DNA of 64,000 bases from Bacteroidales bacterium (lineage in GTDB: Bacteria; Bacteroidota; Bacteroidia; Bacteroidales; UBA932). The number at the start of each line of letters is the position of its first letter. Position 1 is the stretch's first letter. The DNA lies in contig SUYY01000001.1 of NCBI GenBank assembly GCA_015060205.1, positions 1-64,000 on the forward strand, written 5' to 3'. Below the pieces are notes generated by a model that worked only from the letters and a program-made list of their open reading frames with translations, made no database searches and was not told where the DNA came from. The position numbers were made by a program, and so were the translations under genes. This document shows positions 1-6,981 of this stretch, in pieces.

Positions 1-127
1 TCACGACGCAGGAGTTTTGGCTTATACTCTTGCGTCGTGGCACGGATTCCGGAAAATGGCGCCGTTTTCCGTCACGACGCACGAGTTTAACATGAAAGTC
101 TTGCGTCGTGACAGAAAGCAGCAACTG
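1..127. repeat. 127-bp palindromic element, copy A
   Basis: This stretch is identical, base for base as read by eye, to 2093-2219. It contains two inverted repeats built from the same arm (CACGACGCA.GAG with CTCTTGCGTCGTG, and again GTCACGACGCACGAG with CTTGCGTCGTGAC), separated by a third palindrome (CGGAAAA-TGGCGCC-GTTTTCCG). It looks like a REP/MITE-type intergenic element. The left boundary cannot be set because the window begins inside or at it. ORFs 17-199 and 2010-2390 arise from it and are not genes. Confidence 0.85.
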
Positions 128-128
128 G

Positions 129-233
129 TTCCGCCGCAAGGTGATCCACGAGGCTTCGTCCTCCATAGCAGACTTTATCGTGGCTTACCTTACCCCTAAG
201 CCGCAGGAAGAAGACCCGGAAGGGGTCATATAA
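129..233 (+). pseudogene. C-terminal tail of a truncated CDS
   Basis: A frame with normal-looking composition (FRRKVIHEASSS, then PKPQEEDPEGVI and a TAA at 231-233) starts exactly where the 127-bp repeat ends and has no start codon of its own. I read it as the 3' remnant of a gene whose front was lost when the repeat-bounded junction formed. The phage-like genes that follow make a phage origin likely, but the fragment is too short to assign. Confidence 0.35.
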
Positions 234-284
234 GTGGCAAACATGATTTTTCTCCCTCTGTCGTGAGATACAGGGTGTTTTTAC

Positions 285-292
285 TATCTTTG
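285..292 (+). promoter_or_regulatory. Bacteroidetes -7 box (TATCTTTG)
   Basis: TATCTTTG fits the TAnnTTTG consensus and lies about 45 bases before the GTG start of the 336-665 gene. No clear -33 TTTG is seen upstream at the right distance. Confidence 0.45.
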
Positions 293-335
293 TCGAAAAC
301 AACGCATTATATTCGCAGACGAATTCAAGCATGAA

Positions 336-665
336 GTGGGGAGGTACCTCGAAAGTCAGACGGAGAAACTCTTCGTCCGCCAGAGGGAGGCTGCAGCAGA
401 GGCGCCATACTACAAACGGACAGGCAGACTCAGGGATGCGCTCTGGAACCTTCCTTCTGCTTCCGGAACAAAGATTGAGATCACATACCCGCTGCACATC
501 CGTTTCCTTGACATGAAGAAAGGTCGCAAAGGCAAGAAGAAAAAACGTTATGCGCCGATCTACAACAAGTATGTATATGGCTATCTCAAGGCGGATGTCC
601 GCAGGACACTGAACCGAATGATACCTAACATCATGATCAACGCTATAGAAGACACTTTTGAATAA
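336..665 (+). CDS. Small phage-like structural protein (head-tail/gp10-like guess)
   Basis: This basic protein of 109 residues begins at GTG in the ORF track. The frame stays open back to 267, and a natural-looking N-terminus (FADEFKHEVGRYLE) sits upstream, so translation may begin near 306 at a non-standard codon. A YKRTGRLRDALW segment, a YPLHIRFLDM segment and a lysine-rich GKKKKRY stretch are visible. This layout, and the tape-measure fragment about 400 bases downstream, suggest a tail-completion or head-tail connector protein of a Bacteroidales prophage. That assignment is inference from context. The gene appears intact but isolated from most of its phage. Confidence 0.5.
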   Translation: MGRYLESQTEKLFVRQREAAAEAPYYKRTGRLRDALWNLPSASGTKIEITYPLHIRFLDMKKGRKGKKKKRYAPIYNKYVYGYLKADVRRTLNRMIPNIMINAIEDTFE

Positions 666-685
666 ACACTAAAACACTGATACTT

Positions 686-817
686 ATGAGCAGACGACCA
701 TCGGATGAACTTGTCGAATTGATTATGGGCCTACTTGGAGGTGCAGGCATCGGGATTGTCATAGGCGCAATTGTTGGCATTATCTTATTATTTGTCATCG
801 GTTTATTGATAAACTGA
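686..817 (+). CDS. 43-residue single-pass membrane peptide
   Basis: The peptide begins MSRRPSDELVELIMG and continues as one hydrophobic glycine/isoleucine-rich segment to a TGA at 815-817. It was not in the ORF track because of its size. It shares its leader (ACACTGATACTTATGAGCAG) and first six residues with the next small ORF at 845, so the two are tandem paralogues. Position between a phage structural gene and a tape measure suggests a small phage membrane protein, but no family is recognised. Confidence 0.5.
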   Translation: MSRRPSDELVELIMGLLGGAGIGIVIGAIVGIILLFVIGLLIN

Positions 818-844
818 CATATCCAGATTAAGACACTGATACTT

Positions 845-986
845 ATGAGCAGACGACCATCAGACAGACTTGCAGGAGTTATTTTTGGCTCTCCTCGAAG
901 GTTTACTAAAAGGAGGACTTATCTCCATTATTGTAATACCCATTATTCTTATCATTATTGTTTTGATAATGAACGCAATGCTATAA
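845..986 (+). pseudogene. Frameshifted paralogue of the 43-residue membrane peptide
   Basis: The ORF starts with the same MSRRPSD and the same upstream leader as the gene at 686. After roughly 15 codons the hydrophobic reading (ALLEGLLKGGLISIIV...MNAML) continues only in the +1 frame and stops at 984-986. In the original frame the ORF runs on as unlikely sequence to a TAG at 998-1000. A single-base indel near GTTATTTTTGGC explains this. Programmed frameshifting is possible but less likely. Confidence 0.45.
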
Positions 987-1017
987 TCGAACACAATTAG
1001 AGAGATTTGCAAATCAT

Positions 1018-1048
1018 AGGACAGCCTCGGCTGTCCTTTCGTGTTTTT
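1018..1048 (+). terminator. Rho-independent terminator
   Basis: A 9-bp perfect stem AGGACAGCC-tc-GGCTGTCCT is followed by TTCGTGTTTTT. It would end transcription of the small-peptide genes before the promoter at 1060. Confidence 0.75.
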
Positions 1049-1059
1049 ATGGACTACTA

Positions 1060-1067
1060 TAATTTTG
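1060..1067 (+). promoter_or_regulatory. Bacteroidetes -7 box (TAATTTTG)
   Basis: TAATTTTG matches TAnnTTTG and lies 19 bases before the ATG of the tape-measure fragment, just after the terminator. Confidence 0.45.
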
Positions 1068-1086
1068 TCGTAAAACAGATAAGGTT

Positions 1087-1497
1087 ATGGCCATAGAACA
1101 TGAAATAGTGAAATTTGTCGCCGAAATGGAACTGGATGCAAAGACTACTGCACAGTTCACACAAGGTCTGAAGGATTCAAATGACAAATGTGCCGAACTC
1201 CGCAAGACCATCGTTGATACGCAAAAGAAACTAATGGAGATGAAGGCTGCGGGCAAGGAAAACTCCGATGCGTATAATGAACTTGAAAAAGACTTGGGAA
1301 AGTACAACACCCAACTCCAGAATGCCTCTGCACATGCCAACAAGTTCGCTTCCGCCCTTGGTGTCAATCAGATGTCAATGAACCAACTGAAGGCATATAC
1401 CAAGAAGTTGCGTAATGAAATGAACTCGCTTCATAAGGAGACGAACCCGGAACTCTGGAACAAGTACAACAAAAAACTGAAAGAGGCTGAGTTGTGA
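1087..1497 (+). pseudogene. Tail tape-measure protein, N-terminal fragment
   Basis: The 136 residues read MAIEHEIVKFVAEMELDAKT... with a long heptad-like helix, TQKKLMEMKAAGKENSDAY and LGVNQMSMNQLKAYTKKLR, typical of the N-terminal helical part of TP901-type tape-measure proteins. Full-length family members have many hundreds of residues. Here the frame ends at a TGA lying inside the first CRISPR repeat, so the last two codons are repeat sequence. The gene has therefore lost its body at the 1490/1491 junction. The start is supported by the -7 box at 1060. The fragment is unlikely to function as a tape measure. Confidence 0.65.
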
Positions 1498-1616
1498 ATT
1501 ACTTTCAAGAATCGTATCTTTGACCTACTGATAACAACTTGGCGAAAATCGTTTTTATTGGGATTTGGGTTGTGAATTGCTTTCAAGAATCGTATCTTTG
1601 ACCTACTGATAACAAC
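1491..1616 (+). CRISPR. Minimal type II-C-like CRISPR array: 2 repeats, 1 spacer
   Basis: Two 48-bp repeats at 1491-1538 and 1569-1616 differ at one base (GAATTACTTTC versus GAATTGCTTTC). They enclose a 30-bp spacer at 1539-1568 (TTGGCGAAAATCG...GGATTTGG). The repeats begin GTTGTGAATT and end GATAACAAC, giving the short terminal inverted repeat typical of type II repeats. From memory, type II-C repeats of other Bacteroidetes start GTTGTGA(A/T)TTGCTTTCAA and contain GTATCTTTGA at the same place. No cas9, cas1 or cas2 gene lies in the window, and no AT-rich leader precedes repeat 1, which abuts a phage gene fragment. Confidence 0.85.
1570..1600 (+). promoter_or_regulatory. Promoter embedded in the CRISPR repeat
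   Basis: Within repeat 2, TTG at 1570-1572 is followed after 20 bases by TATCTTTG at 1593-1600, a full match to the Bacteroidetes -33/-7 arrangement. Repeat 1 has the same pair (1492-1494 and 1515-1522). Transcription would start in the last ten or so bases of the repeat. In-repeat promoters are known for Neisseria type II-C arrays; the inference here is that the Bacteroidetes sigma consensus plays that role. Confidence 0.6.
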
Positions 1617-1685
1617 CAATAAGGATTATTCCGTTGTGAAAACACTTAAAGAGGGACTCAAATGAGTCTCGCTTTCTTATTTCTT
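1617..1685 (+). ncRNA. tracrRNA-like 3' tail with terminator
   Basis: Directly after repeat 2 comes AATAAGGATTATTCCGTTGT and then GAAAACACTTAAAG. As I recall them, Bacteroidetes type II-C tracrRNAs carry this AATAAGG...CCGTTGTGAAAACA block right after the anti-repeat. A 13-bp stem with one mismatch (1648-1660 with 1663-1675) and a T-rich run follow as a terminator. The usual anti-repeat (reverse complement of the repeat 5' half) is not found here; a sense repeat stands in its place. The locus could be a recombined or decayed tracrRNA gene. Confidence 0.55.
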
Positions 1686-2092
1686 TTCCTAACTGCACAA
1701 CAGGACTAAAAGTAGTCGGAAATAACGGTCAGAGTGGCAGGTGGCGTCGTTTCTTGGCCTGGAACTGTCATACCGGTATGGATAATCGTTCAAAAAACCA
1801 GTTTTGGATGAGAAGTGTGCGGGTTTTTAGCCCAAAACTGTCACACCAGTCTCTATCAGGTTCGATTGCGAAAGAGTAACAGTCAAGAGCGAGGACGGCC
1901 TTCAGGTCGAGCCGCCCGGAGCGCTTGAACTGTAGTTGCCGGAGGGCGTATATTCCGGCAACGGTGCTCGTGATATGATTTTCCTAAGGCCACCTGTAAC
2001 GGTTTTGCAATGATAACGTTACCGGTACCATTCAATCTGAGGGTATCTGGGACGGTTTCGTGGCAGAAGCGTAGCAGGTGGAACTGTATGTG
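1686..2092. other. Structured non-coding stretch without a gene
   Basis: No credible ORF is present. Visible elements are a 12-bp palindrome CATACCGGTATG, a spaced inverted repeat CAGTTTTGG...CCCAAAACTG near 1800-1850, a hairpin GTTGCCGG...CCGGCAAC near 1935-1965, and GTAACG...CGTTAC near 1998-2022. They may be remains of dispersed repeats; function unknown. Confidence 0.5.
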
Positions 2093-2219
2093 TCACGACG
2101 CAGGAGTTTTGGCTTATACTCTTGCGTCGTGGCACGGATTCCGGAAAATGGCGCCGTTTTCCGTCACGACGCACGAGTTTAACATGAAAGTCTTGCGTCG
2201 TGACAGAAAGCAGCAACTG
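2093..2219. repeat. 127-bp palindromic element, copy B
   Basis: This is a direct repeat of 1-127 with no difference seen. The left boundary of the match is at 2093 (limited by the window start for copy A) and the right boundary is after GCAACTG. Together with copy A it brackets the prophage/CRISPR patch, so recombination between the copies could delete or exchange everything between them. Confidence 0.85.
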
Positions 2220-2307
2220 AAGTGTCCACTGTCATTGCGAGATGTCTACGACACTAACTTCATCGTGAACAACCGTCTTCCCACAGTCATTGCAAGGAAC
2301 ACTTTCT

Positions 2308-2396
2308 CTGTCATTGCGAGGCTTCATCGAAGCCGTGGCAATCTGAATACTATGTACGAAAGATTGCCACGTCGCTATCGCTTCTCGTAATGACAG
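2308..2396. repeat. REP/MITE-like inverted repeat (CTGTCATTGCGAG...GTGGCAATCT)
   Basis: The left arm 2308-2344 (CTGTCATTGCGAGGCTTC...GTGGCAATCT) and the right arm 2361-2396 (its diverged reverse complement, AGATTGCCACGTCGC...AATGACAG) enclose a 16-base loop. The left arm recurs at 5246-5282 with only two differences over 37 bases. Partial half-copies (GTCATTGCGAGATG near 2231 and GTCATTGCAAGG near 2286) lie just upstream. Confidence 0.7.
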
Positions 2397-2428
2397 TCAG
2401 TGTAAACTGTATATCGTTCCCGATTATT

Positions 2429-3847
2429 TTACAACATGGTTATCCGGAGGATGGAACGGGTGGAGGGGGTGACTTTGTAGCGGTCGTCGATGCGGGTACC
2501 GAGGAGGGCGGCGACGTGCTGCTGCTCGGCAAGTTCCGGGGTCCGGGTGTCGACTGCGATTATAGCGGACTCTTTGTCGAGGGTGCCGTATTTAAGGTCA
2601 GTGAAGAGGTCGCTGATCTTCTTTTTCCCCTTCATTCCGAGTGGGACCAGCCAGTCACCCTGACGCCATCTGCGGCATACAAAAGGGAATCTGAGAGAAT
2701 CCGCATCGAAGATGAGGGTTCCCTGAGGCTGTCTTAGGGGCATATCAGGGGTCCTGTCAATGATTTCCACCTGAAATCTTCTGCCGTTGAAATTATATGT
2801 TCCCTTGCCGCGGACCACCATGACAGGATCTGCATCTACAGGTGGCATGCACTCTTTCGGAATGATCTGAAGATAGTCGCTACCGGTGAGCAATATGTAG
2901 TCCTGAGACTCGAAACGCTTGCCGGACATGGTGCGGTCTGAATCCAGAAGTTCTTCAAGCGACGAGAGTACCTGCGAACTGAATCCATATGGCTCGAGAA
3001 TATAATACAGAAGATAACGCCAATGTCGGGTCGCAAGAAGTTTCGTCGTAGAGATCACCACATCTGTATTCCCGACAAGAACATCCGGCAATTGAGTGCG
3101 ACACCAGTCCTCGACAATGGCACCGGCTTCCGAAAAATATCCGATCTCACGGTTAAGGGTACGGACGAATGAAGGATTTATCTTCTCGAAGATGGGAAAG
3201 ACTTCGTTACGGATGCGGTTGCGTTTGTAGTCTGATTCGAAATTGCTGCTGTCGTGGCGATATGGCACCCGATGAGCCAGAACATAGCCTTCAATCTGTT
3301 TTCTGGTAAACTCCAGCAATGGACGACACACTGCTACAGGCAAAGTGTCGGAGATATCGGACATGCCATGGAGACCTTTAAGACCGGTGCCACGGAGAAG
3401 ATTGAGAAGGAGGGTTTCAGCGTTGTCGTTGGCATTGTGTGCAACGGATAGGGCCGCAAAGCCTTGTTCCTTGCATAGTTCGAAAAACCAGCCGTAACGT
3501 AGGTCTCGTGCCGCCATTTCGATGCTTATTCCTTTTTCACGGGCATATGCAACTGTATCGAAACGTTTCACGAAAAGTTCAACGCCGTTCTGCTCCGACC
3601 AATGGCGGACCAGTAATTCGTCACCGTCGCTTTCCTCGCCGCGAAGGGAGAAATTGCAATGGGCAATGGAAAATGAGTCTGCACCGAATGACTGAAGAAA
3701 GAGGTCTGCCATGCACATGGAGTCCATGCCGCCGCTTACGGCCAGAAGGAAGCGGTGAGGAGGGAGATTTCTCGAAATGACAATGGAGGCTGACCCGTCG
3801 ATCAGCCTCCTCATATCTTCAATTTTCTGTGCAAACCTTCTAAGCAT
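2429..3847 (-). CDS. tilS: tRNA(Ile)-lysidine synthase TilS
   Basis: TilS attaches lysine to C34 of the tRNA(Ile) with anticodon CAU, using ATP, so that it reads AUA instead of AUG; it is cytosolic and essential. The PP-loop SGGMDS lies at residues 38-43, followed by HCNFSLRGEESDGDE and the VAHNANDNAETLLLNLLRGTG block typical of the N-terminal ATPase domain. A C-terminal TilS domain follows (FVCRRWRQGDWLVPLGMKGKKKISD). The length of 472 residues is normal for the clade. Its ATG overlaps the stop of the upstream DUF3078 gene as TAATG, so the two are probably translationally coupled. Confidence 0.95.
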   Translation of the reverse strand: MLRRFAQKIEDMRRLIDGSASIVISRNLPPHRFLLAVSGGMDSMCMADLFLQSFGADSFSIAHCNFSLRGEESDGDELLVRHWSEQNGVELFVKRFDTVAYAREKGISIEMAARDLRYGWFFELCKEQGFAALSVAHNANDNAETLLLNLLRGTGLKGLHGMSDISDTLPVAVCRPLLEFTRKQIEGYVLAHRVPYRHDSSNFESDYKRNRIRNEVFPIFEKINPSFVRTLNREIGYFSEAGAIVEDWCRTQLPDVLVGNTDVVISTTKLLATRHWRYLLYYILEPYGFSSQVLSSLEELLDSDRTMSGKRFESQDYILLTGSDYLQIIPKECMPPVDADPVMVVRGKGTYNFNGRRFQVEIIDRTPDMPLRQPQGTLIFDADSLRFPFVCRRWRQGDWLVPLGMKGKKKISDLFTDLKYGTLDKESAIIAVDTRTPELAEQQHVAALLGTRIDDRYKVTPSTRSILRITML

Positions 3848-5043
3848 TATTTCTTGTTTGCTATTGTATAGGTGAATCCGAATGCAAGAGACTCCTTGAA
3901 CTGCACACGAGCCTTGCCGTTAGGGTACTTGTCGATATCCTTGTCGTTCTTGATCATGATCGAATCATCATAGATCAGGTTGGTTGTAAGGGTGAGGGAG
4001 AAATACTTGGCAAGTTTCCAGTCGATACGGTTATCCCAGTTGACACGAGGAACATACCATTTCTGTCCCGGGGTCTTTCCTGCGAGATAATCGAAGAACA
4101 GAAGTACCTGCGTGCTGTATGAGAAGTTGTCGTTGATGTTAACCTTCACATCTGCCTTCAACTGGGCACCGAACTCGAACTTTGCAGAGCGGTATGCCAT
4201 ACCGTTTTCAAGAGACTTCTGATATGAAGCGAAAGCCTGCTTGTCTGCCTCGGAGGCTGTTGCCTCGTCGTATGAAGCGAACCTCTGCTCAAGTGACTTG
4301 GCCTCCTTGGTCATCTCCATCGAATAACTCTTTCTCAGAGAGGCATCCCTGACGATTACAAAACCTCCTGTGAGAGGTGCAAAGTTGAGCGAGAACCACT
4401 TGGTCGGCACGAAATCAATACCGAGCGCGAGATTTGTATACGCCGGAGCAAGAAAATCCGATTTCAGCACACGCGCATCCTTCCAGAGTGCTATCTGATC
4501 TTTCCTGCCAAGATTGTCGAGGTCAGGAAGATTTCCTTCAGAATCCTTGTATTTATCAGGAACAGCAGGAGTCTTGTAATCATATCCCGAAGTAAACTGA
4601 GACTTGAAGTCATAGTTTGCTGAAAAGTAGAGATACCTGGTAGATGGTGCCTTATATCCCCACTTGCTCTCGAGATATATACGGTCAGTACTCTTCTGAA
4701 GGATTGGCTTTGACGAAGCATAGAGGAAGCCGTAGTCCAACTGGAGACGGTTGTTCCAGAACATTTCATCCTTCTTCCAGTTAGCGTTTCCGTCGATGAA
4801 TGCAGCAAGGGAAACTGTATTGTCACCACCGGCAGCCCAGTTGGTGAGCGAAGTCTGACCCACATTGATCTGGGTCTTGAGGGATGTTGACCAATATTTA
4901 GGTTTCTCCACCTTCGGTGCAGCCTCCGGAACCGCTGTCACTGCTTTTGCAGCCTCTGCGGCAGCCTTCTGTGCGTCAGATGTCTGGGCGAAAGCGCCGT
5001 AACAGATCATTGCCGCGCTTATTGTTATAAAAAGTTTTTTCAT
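3847..5043 (-). CDS. DUF3078 domain outer-membrane-associated protein
   Basis: The 398-residue protein has a clear signal peptide (MKKLFITISAAMICYGAFAQ), an Ala-rich linker, and then the DUF3078 pattern: TSLTNWAAGGDNTVSLAAF, WKKDEMFWNNRLQLDYGFLY. Repeated amphipathic strands and an aromatic-rich C-terminus (SLAFGFTYTIANKK) suggest a beta-barrel or barrel-like envelope protein. Members of this family are widespread in Bacteroidetes and have no settled function. It is the first gene of a two-gene unit with tilS. The upstream gap is filled with short dispersed repeats, which blur the promoter. Confidence 0.8.
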   Translation of the reverse strand: MKKLFITISAAMICYGAFAQTSDAQKAAAEAAKAVTAVPEAAPKVEKPKYWSTSLKTQINVGQTSLTNWAAGGDNTVSLAAFIDGNANWKKDEMFWNNRLQLDYGFLYASSKPILQKSTDRIYLESKWGYKAPSTRYLYFSANYDFKSQFTSGYDYKTPAVPDKYKDSEGNLPDLDNLGRKDQIALWKDARVLKSDFLAPAYTNLALGIDFVPTKWFSLNFAPLTGGFVIVRDASLRKSYSMEMTKEAKSLEQRFASYDEATASEADKQAFASYQKSLENGMAYRSAKFEFGAQLKADVKVNINDNFSYSTQVLLFFDYLAGKTPGQKWYVPRVNWDNRIDWKLAKYFSLTLTTNLIYDDSIMIKNDKDIDKYPNGKARVQFKESLAFGFTYTIANKK

Positions 5044-5076
5044 ATATGATGTTTTTTTTATTGTGTTTAGATCCTC

Positions 5077-5235
5077 ACGTCGCTACGCTCCTCAGGATGA
5101 CAGGAACAAAGTCCCTTCTTTCCTTTTTCAGGATGACAGAATAATGCTACTTCGCTCCTCAGGATGACAGAACAATGCTACTTCTTTCCTCCTCTGGATG
5201 ATAGGGACAAAGTCACTTCGCTACTCATTGGGGGG
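5077..5235. repeat. Degenerate tandem repeat, 31-35-bp units
   Basis: About five imperfect units share CTTCGCTCCTCAGGATGACAG followed by AACAATGCTA or AACAAAGTC. The array fills most of the gap between the DUF3078 gene and proS. The unit resembles widespread intergenic CTCAGGATGACA repeats of unknown function. Confidence 0.65.
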
Positions 5236-5245
5236 GTGACTCTCA

Positions 5246-5282
5246 CTGTCATTGCGAGGCTTCACAGAAGCCGTGGCAATCT
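5246..5282. repeat. Solo copy of the CTGTCATTGCGAG element
   Basis: These 37 bases match 2308-2344 except for two positions in the centre (TTCACAGAAG versus TTCATCGAAG). It lies 36 bases beyond the proS stop and contains the short inverted repeat GGCTTC..GAAGCC, so it may also act as a 3' hairpin for proS. Confidence 0.7.
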
Positions 5283-5318
5283 CCTCTGGATAACTAAGGA
5301 CAGGAGACGACATTCCGA

Positions 5319-6800
5319 TTAATAGGAAATCGCGAAAAGTACCCTACGGCTTGAAGGCTTGCCTGTGTAGATACACTTGCCTTCTTCCTCACAAACTGCA
5401 CTGTCCACAGGAATACACCTGATAGTCGCCTTTGTCTCCTCCTTTATCTTTTCCTCGGTCTCAGGGGTTCCGTCCCAGTGGCAGAGAAGGAATCCACCCT
5501 TGGTAATCTCCTCCTTGAATTCCTCCCAGGTATCCACCTTACGGATGCTCTCATCGCGGAACTTGAGGGCCTTGGCATATATATTTGCCTGAATATCATC
5601 AAGAAGTGCAGCGATGACATCTGCAACTCCCTCCTGCGGATGCGACGATTTCTCACAAGTGTCACGACGTGCAAGTTCCACAGTGCCGTTTTCAAGGTCG
5701 CGTCCACCCATGGCCAGACGCACAGGAACACCCTTGAGTTCCCATTCTGCGAACTTGAAGCCCGGACGGAGAGTGTCTCTGTTGTCGATCTTCACGCTGA
5801 TGCCCTTTGCCTCGAGTTCCTTCTTGAAGGACTCCATCTTGTCAAGAATGGCATTGTTCACAGCCTCATCCTTACCTGTGATAGGAACCATAACCACCTG
5901 AATCGGAGCAAGTTTCGGTGGAAGCACAAGACCGTTATCGTCTCCATGAGCCATGATGAGAGCACCCATAAGACGAGTCGAAACTCCCCATGAAGTGGCC
6001 CATACATATTCCTGCTTGCCTTCCTTGTTTGTGAACTGAACGTCGAAAGCCTTTGCAAAGTTCTGACCCAGGAAGTGTGATGTGCCGGCCTGAAGAGCCT
6101 TTCCATCCTGCATGAGAGCCTCGATGGTCATTGTGTCGAGAGCACCTGCAAAACGCTCGTTAGGACTCTTGTGACCCACGACTACAGGAACACCCATGTA
6201 GTTGCGTGCGAAATCCGCATACACATTCACCATCTTCATTGTCTCTTCTTCGGCCTCCTGACGTGTAGCATGTGCTGTATGTCCCTCCTGCCAAAGGAAT
6301 TCGGCGGTACGGAGGAACAGGCGGGTACGCATTTCCCAACGTACAACATTCGCCCACTGGTTGCAGAGAATAGGAAGGTCCCTCCATGAAGTGACCCAGT
6401 TCTTATATGTATTCCAGATGATTGTCTCCGAAGTAGGTCTCACGATGAGTTCCTCCTCCAGTCTTGCTGACGGATCCACAACGACTCCATTGCCATCCGG
6501 AGCAGCCATAAGCCTGTGATGAGTCACCACCGCACATTCCTTCGCAAATCCCTCAACATGTTCAGCCTCACGGCTAAGGAACGACTTAGGGATAAAAAGA
6601 GGGAAATAAGCATTCTGGTGACCTGTATCCTTGAACATCTTGTCGAGAACATCCTGCATCTTCTCCCAGATTGCATATCCGTATGGTTTGATGACCATAC
6701 ATCCCCTGACTGCAGAACGCTCTGCCAGATCTGCCTTTACTACAAGATTGTCATACCACTGAGAGTAGTTGTCTGACCTCTTGGTTACTTCTTTTGCCAT
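5319..6800 (-). CDS. proS: Prolyl-tRNA synthetase (archaeal/eukaryotic-type short form)
   Basis: The enzyme charges tRNA(Pro) with proline using ATP. Its 493 residues show class II motifs: motif 2 as [24 protein letters not shown], preceded by [12 protein letters not shown], then the anticodon-binding domain and a C-terminal zinc-ribbon-like part ending in RRVLFAISY. It lacks the long editing insertion of the E. coli-type enzyme, so it belongs to the shorter ProS group common in Bacteroidetes. It is transcribed alone; the 180-base gap to the divergent lipoprotein gene must hold both promoters, and TATCTTCG on the minus strand near 6945 is a weak candidate. Confidence 0.95.
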   Translation of the reverse strand: MAKEVTKRSDNYSQWYDNLVVKADLAERSAVRGCMVIKPYGYAIWEKMQDVLDKMFKDTGHQNAYFPLFIPKSFLSREAEHVEGFAKECAVVTHHRLMAAPDGNGVVVDPSARLEEELIVRPTSETIIWNTYKNWVTSWRDLPILCNQWANVVRWEMRTRLFLRTAEFLWQEGHTAHATRQEAEEETMKMVNVYADFARNYMGVPVVVGHKSPNERFAGALDTMTIEALMQDGKALQAGTSHFLGQNFAKAFDVQFTNKEGKQEYVWATSWGVSTRLMGALIMAHGDDNGLVLPPKLAPIQVVMVPITGKDEAVNNAILDKMESFKKELEAKGISVKIDNRDTLRPGFKFAEWELKGVPVRLAMGGRDLENGTVELARRDTCEKSSHPQEGVADVIAALLDDIQANIYAKALKFRDESIRKVDTWEEFKEEITKGGFLLCHWDGTPETEEKIKEETKATIRCIPVDSAVCEEEGKCIYTGKPSSRRVLFAISY

Positions 6801-6981
6801 CTTATTGTTGTTTTTAAAAATTTATTCTTATAATTGTATTGTCGGTAAACCTTGCCGACCCGGAGTTGTCTCAATAATGGACCGTGTCGCTTCAGAAAGC
6901 CATTCTCACAGGTACATTTATTGCAGTTGACAACAGGTTGCGAAGATACGAAATTATTATAAATAAAATAGGAGAATTACT

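Noticed and set aside
1617-1685. Ordinary terminator only, rather than a tracrRNA-like tail
   Set aside because: The block before the stem is far more specific than a terminator context, so I kept the tracr-like call at medium confidence.
17-2390. ORFs 17-199 and 2010-2390 beginning with or containing the same MAYTLASWHGF segment
   Set aside because: Both come from the 127-bp repeat and contain only palindrome-derived sequence.
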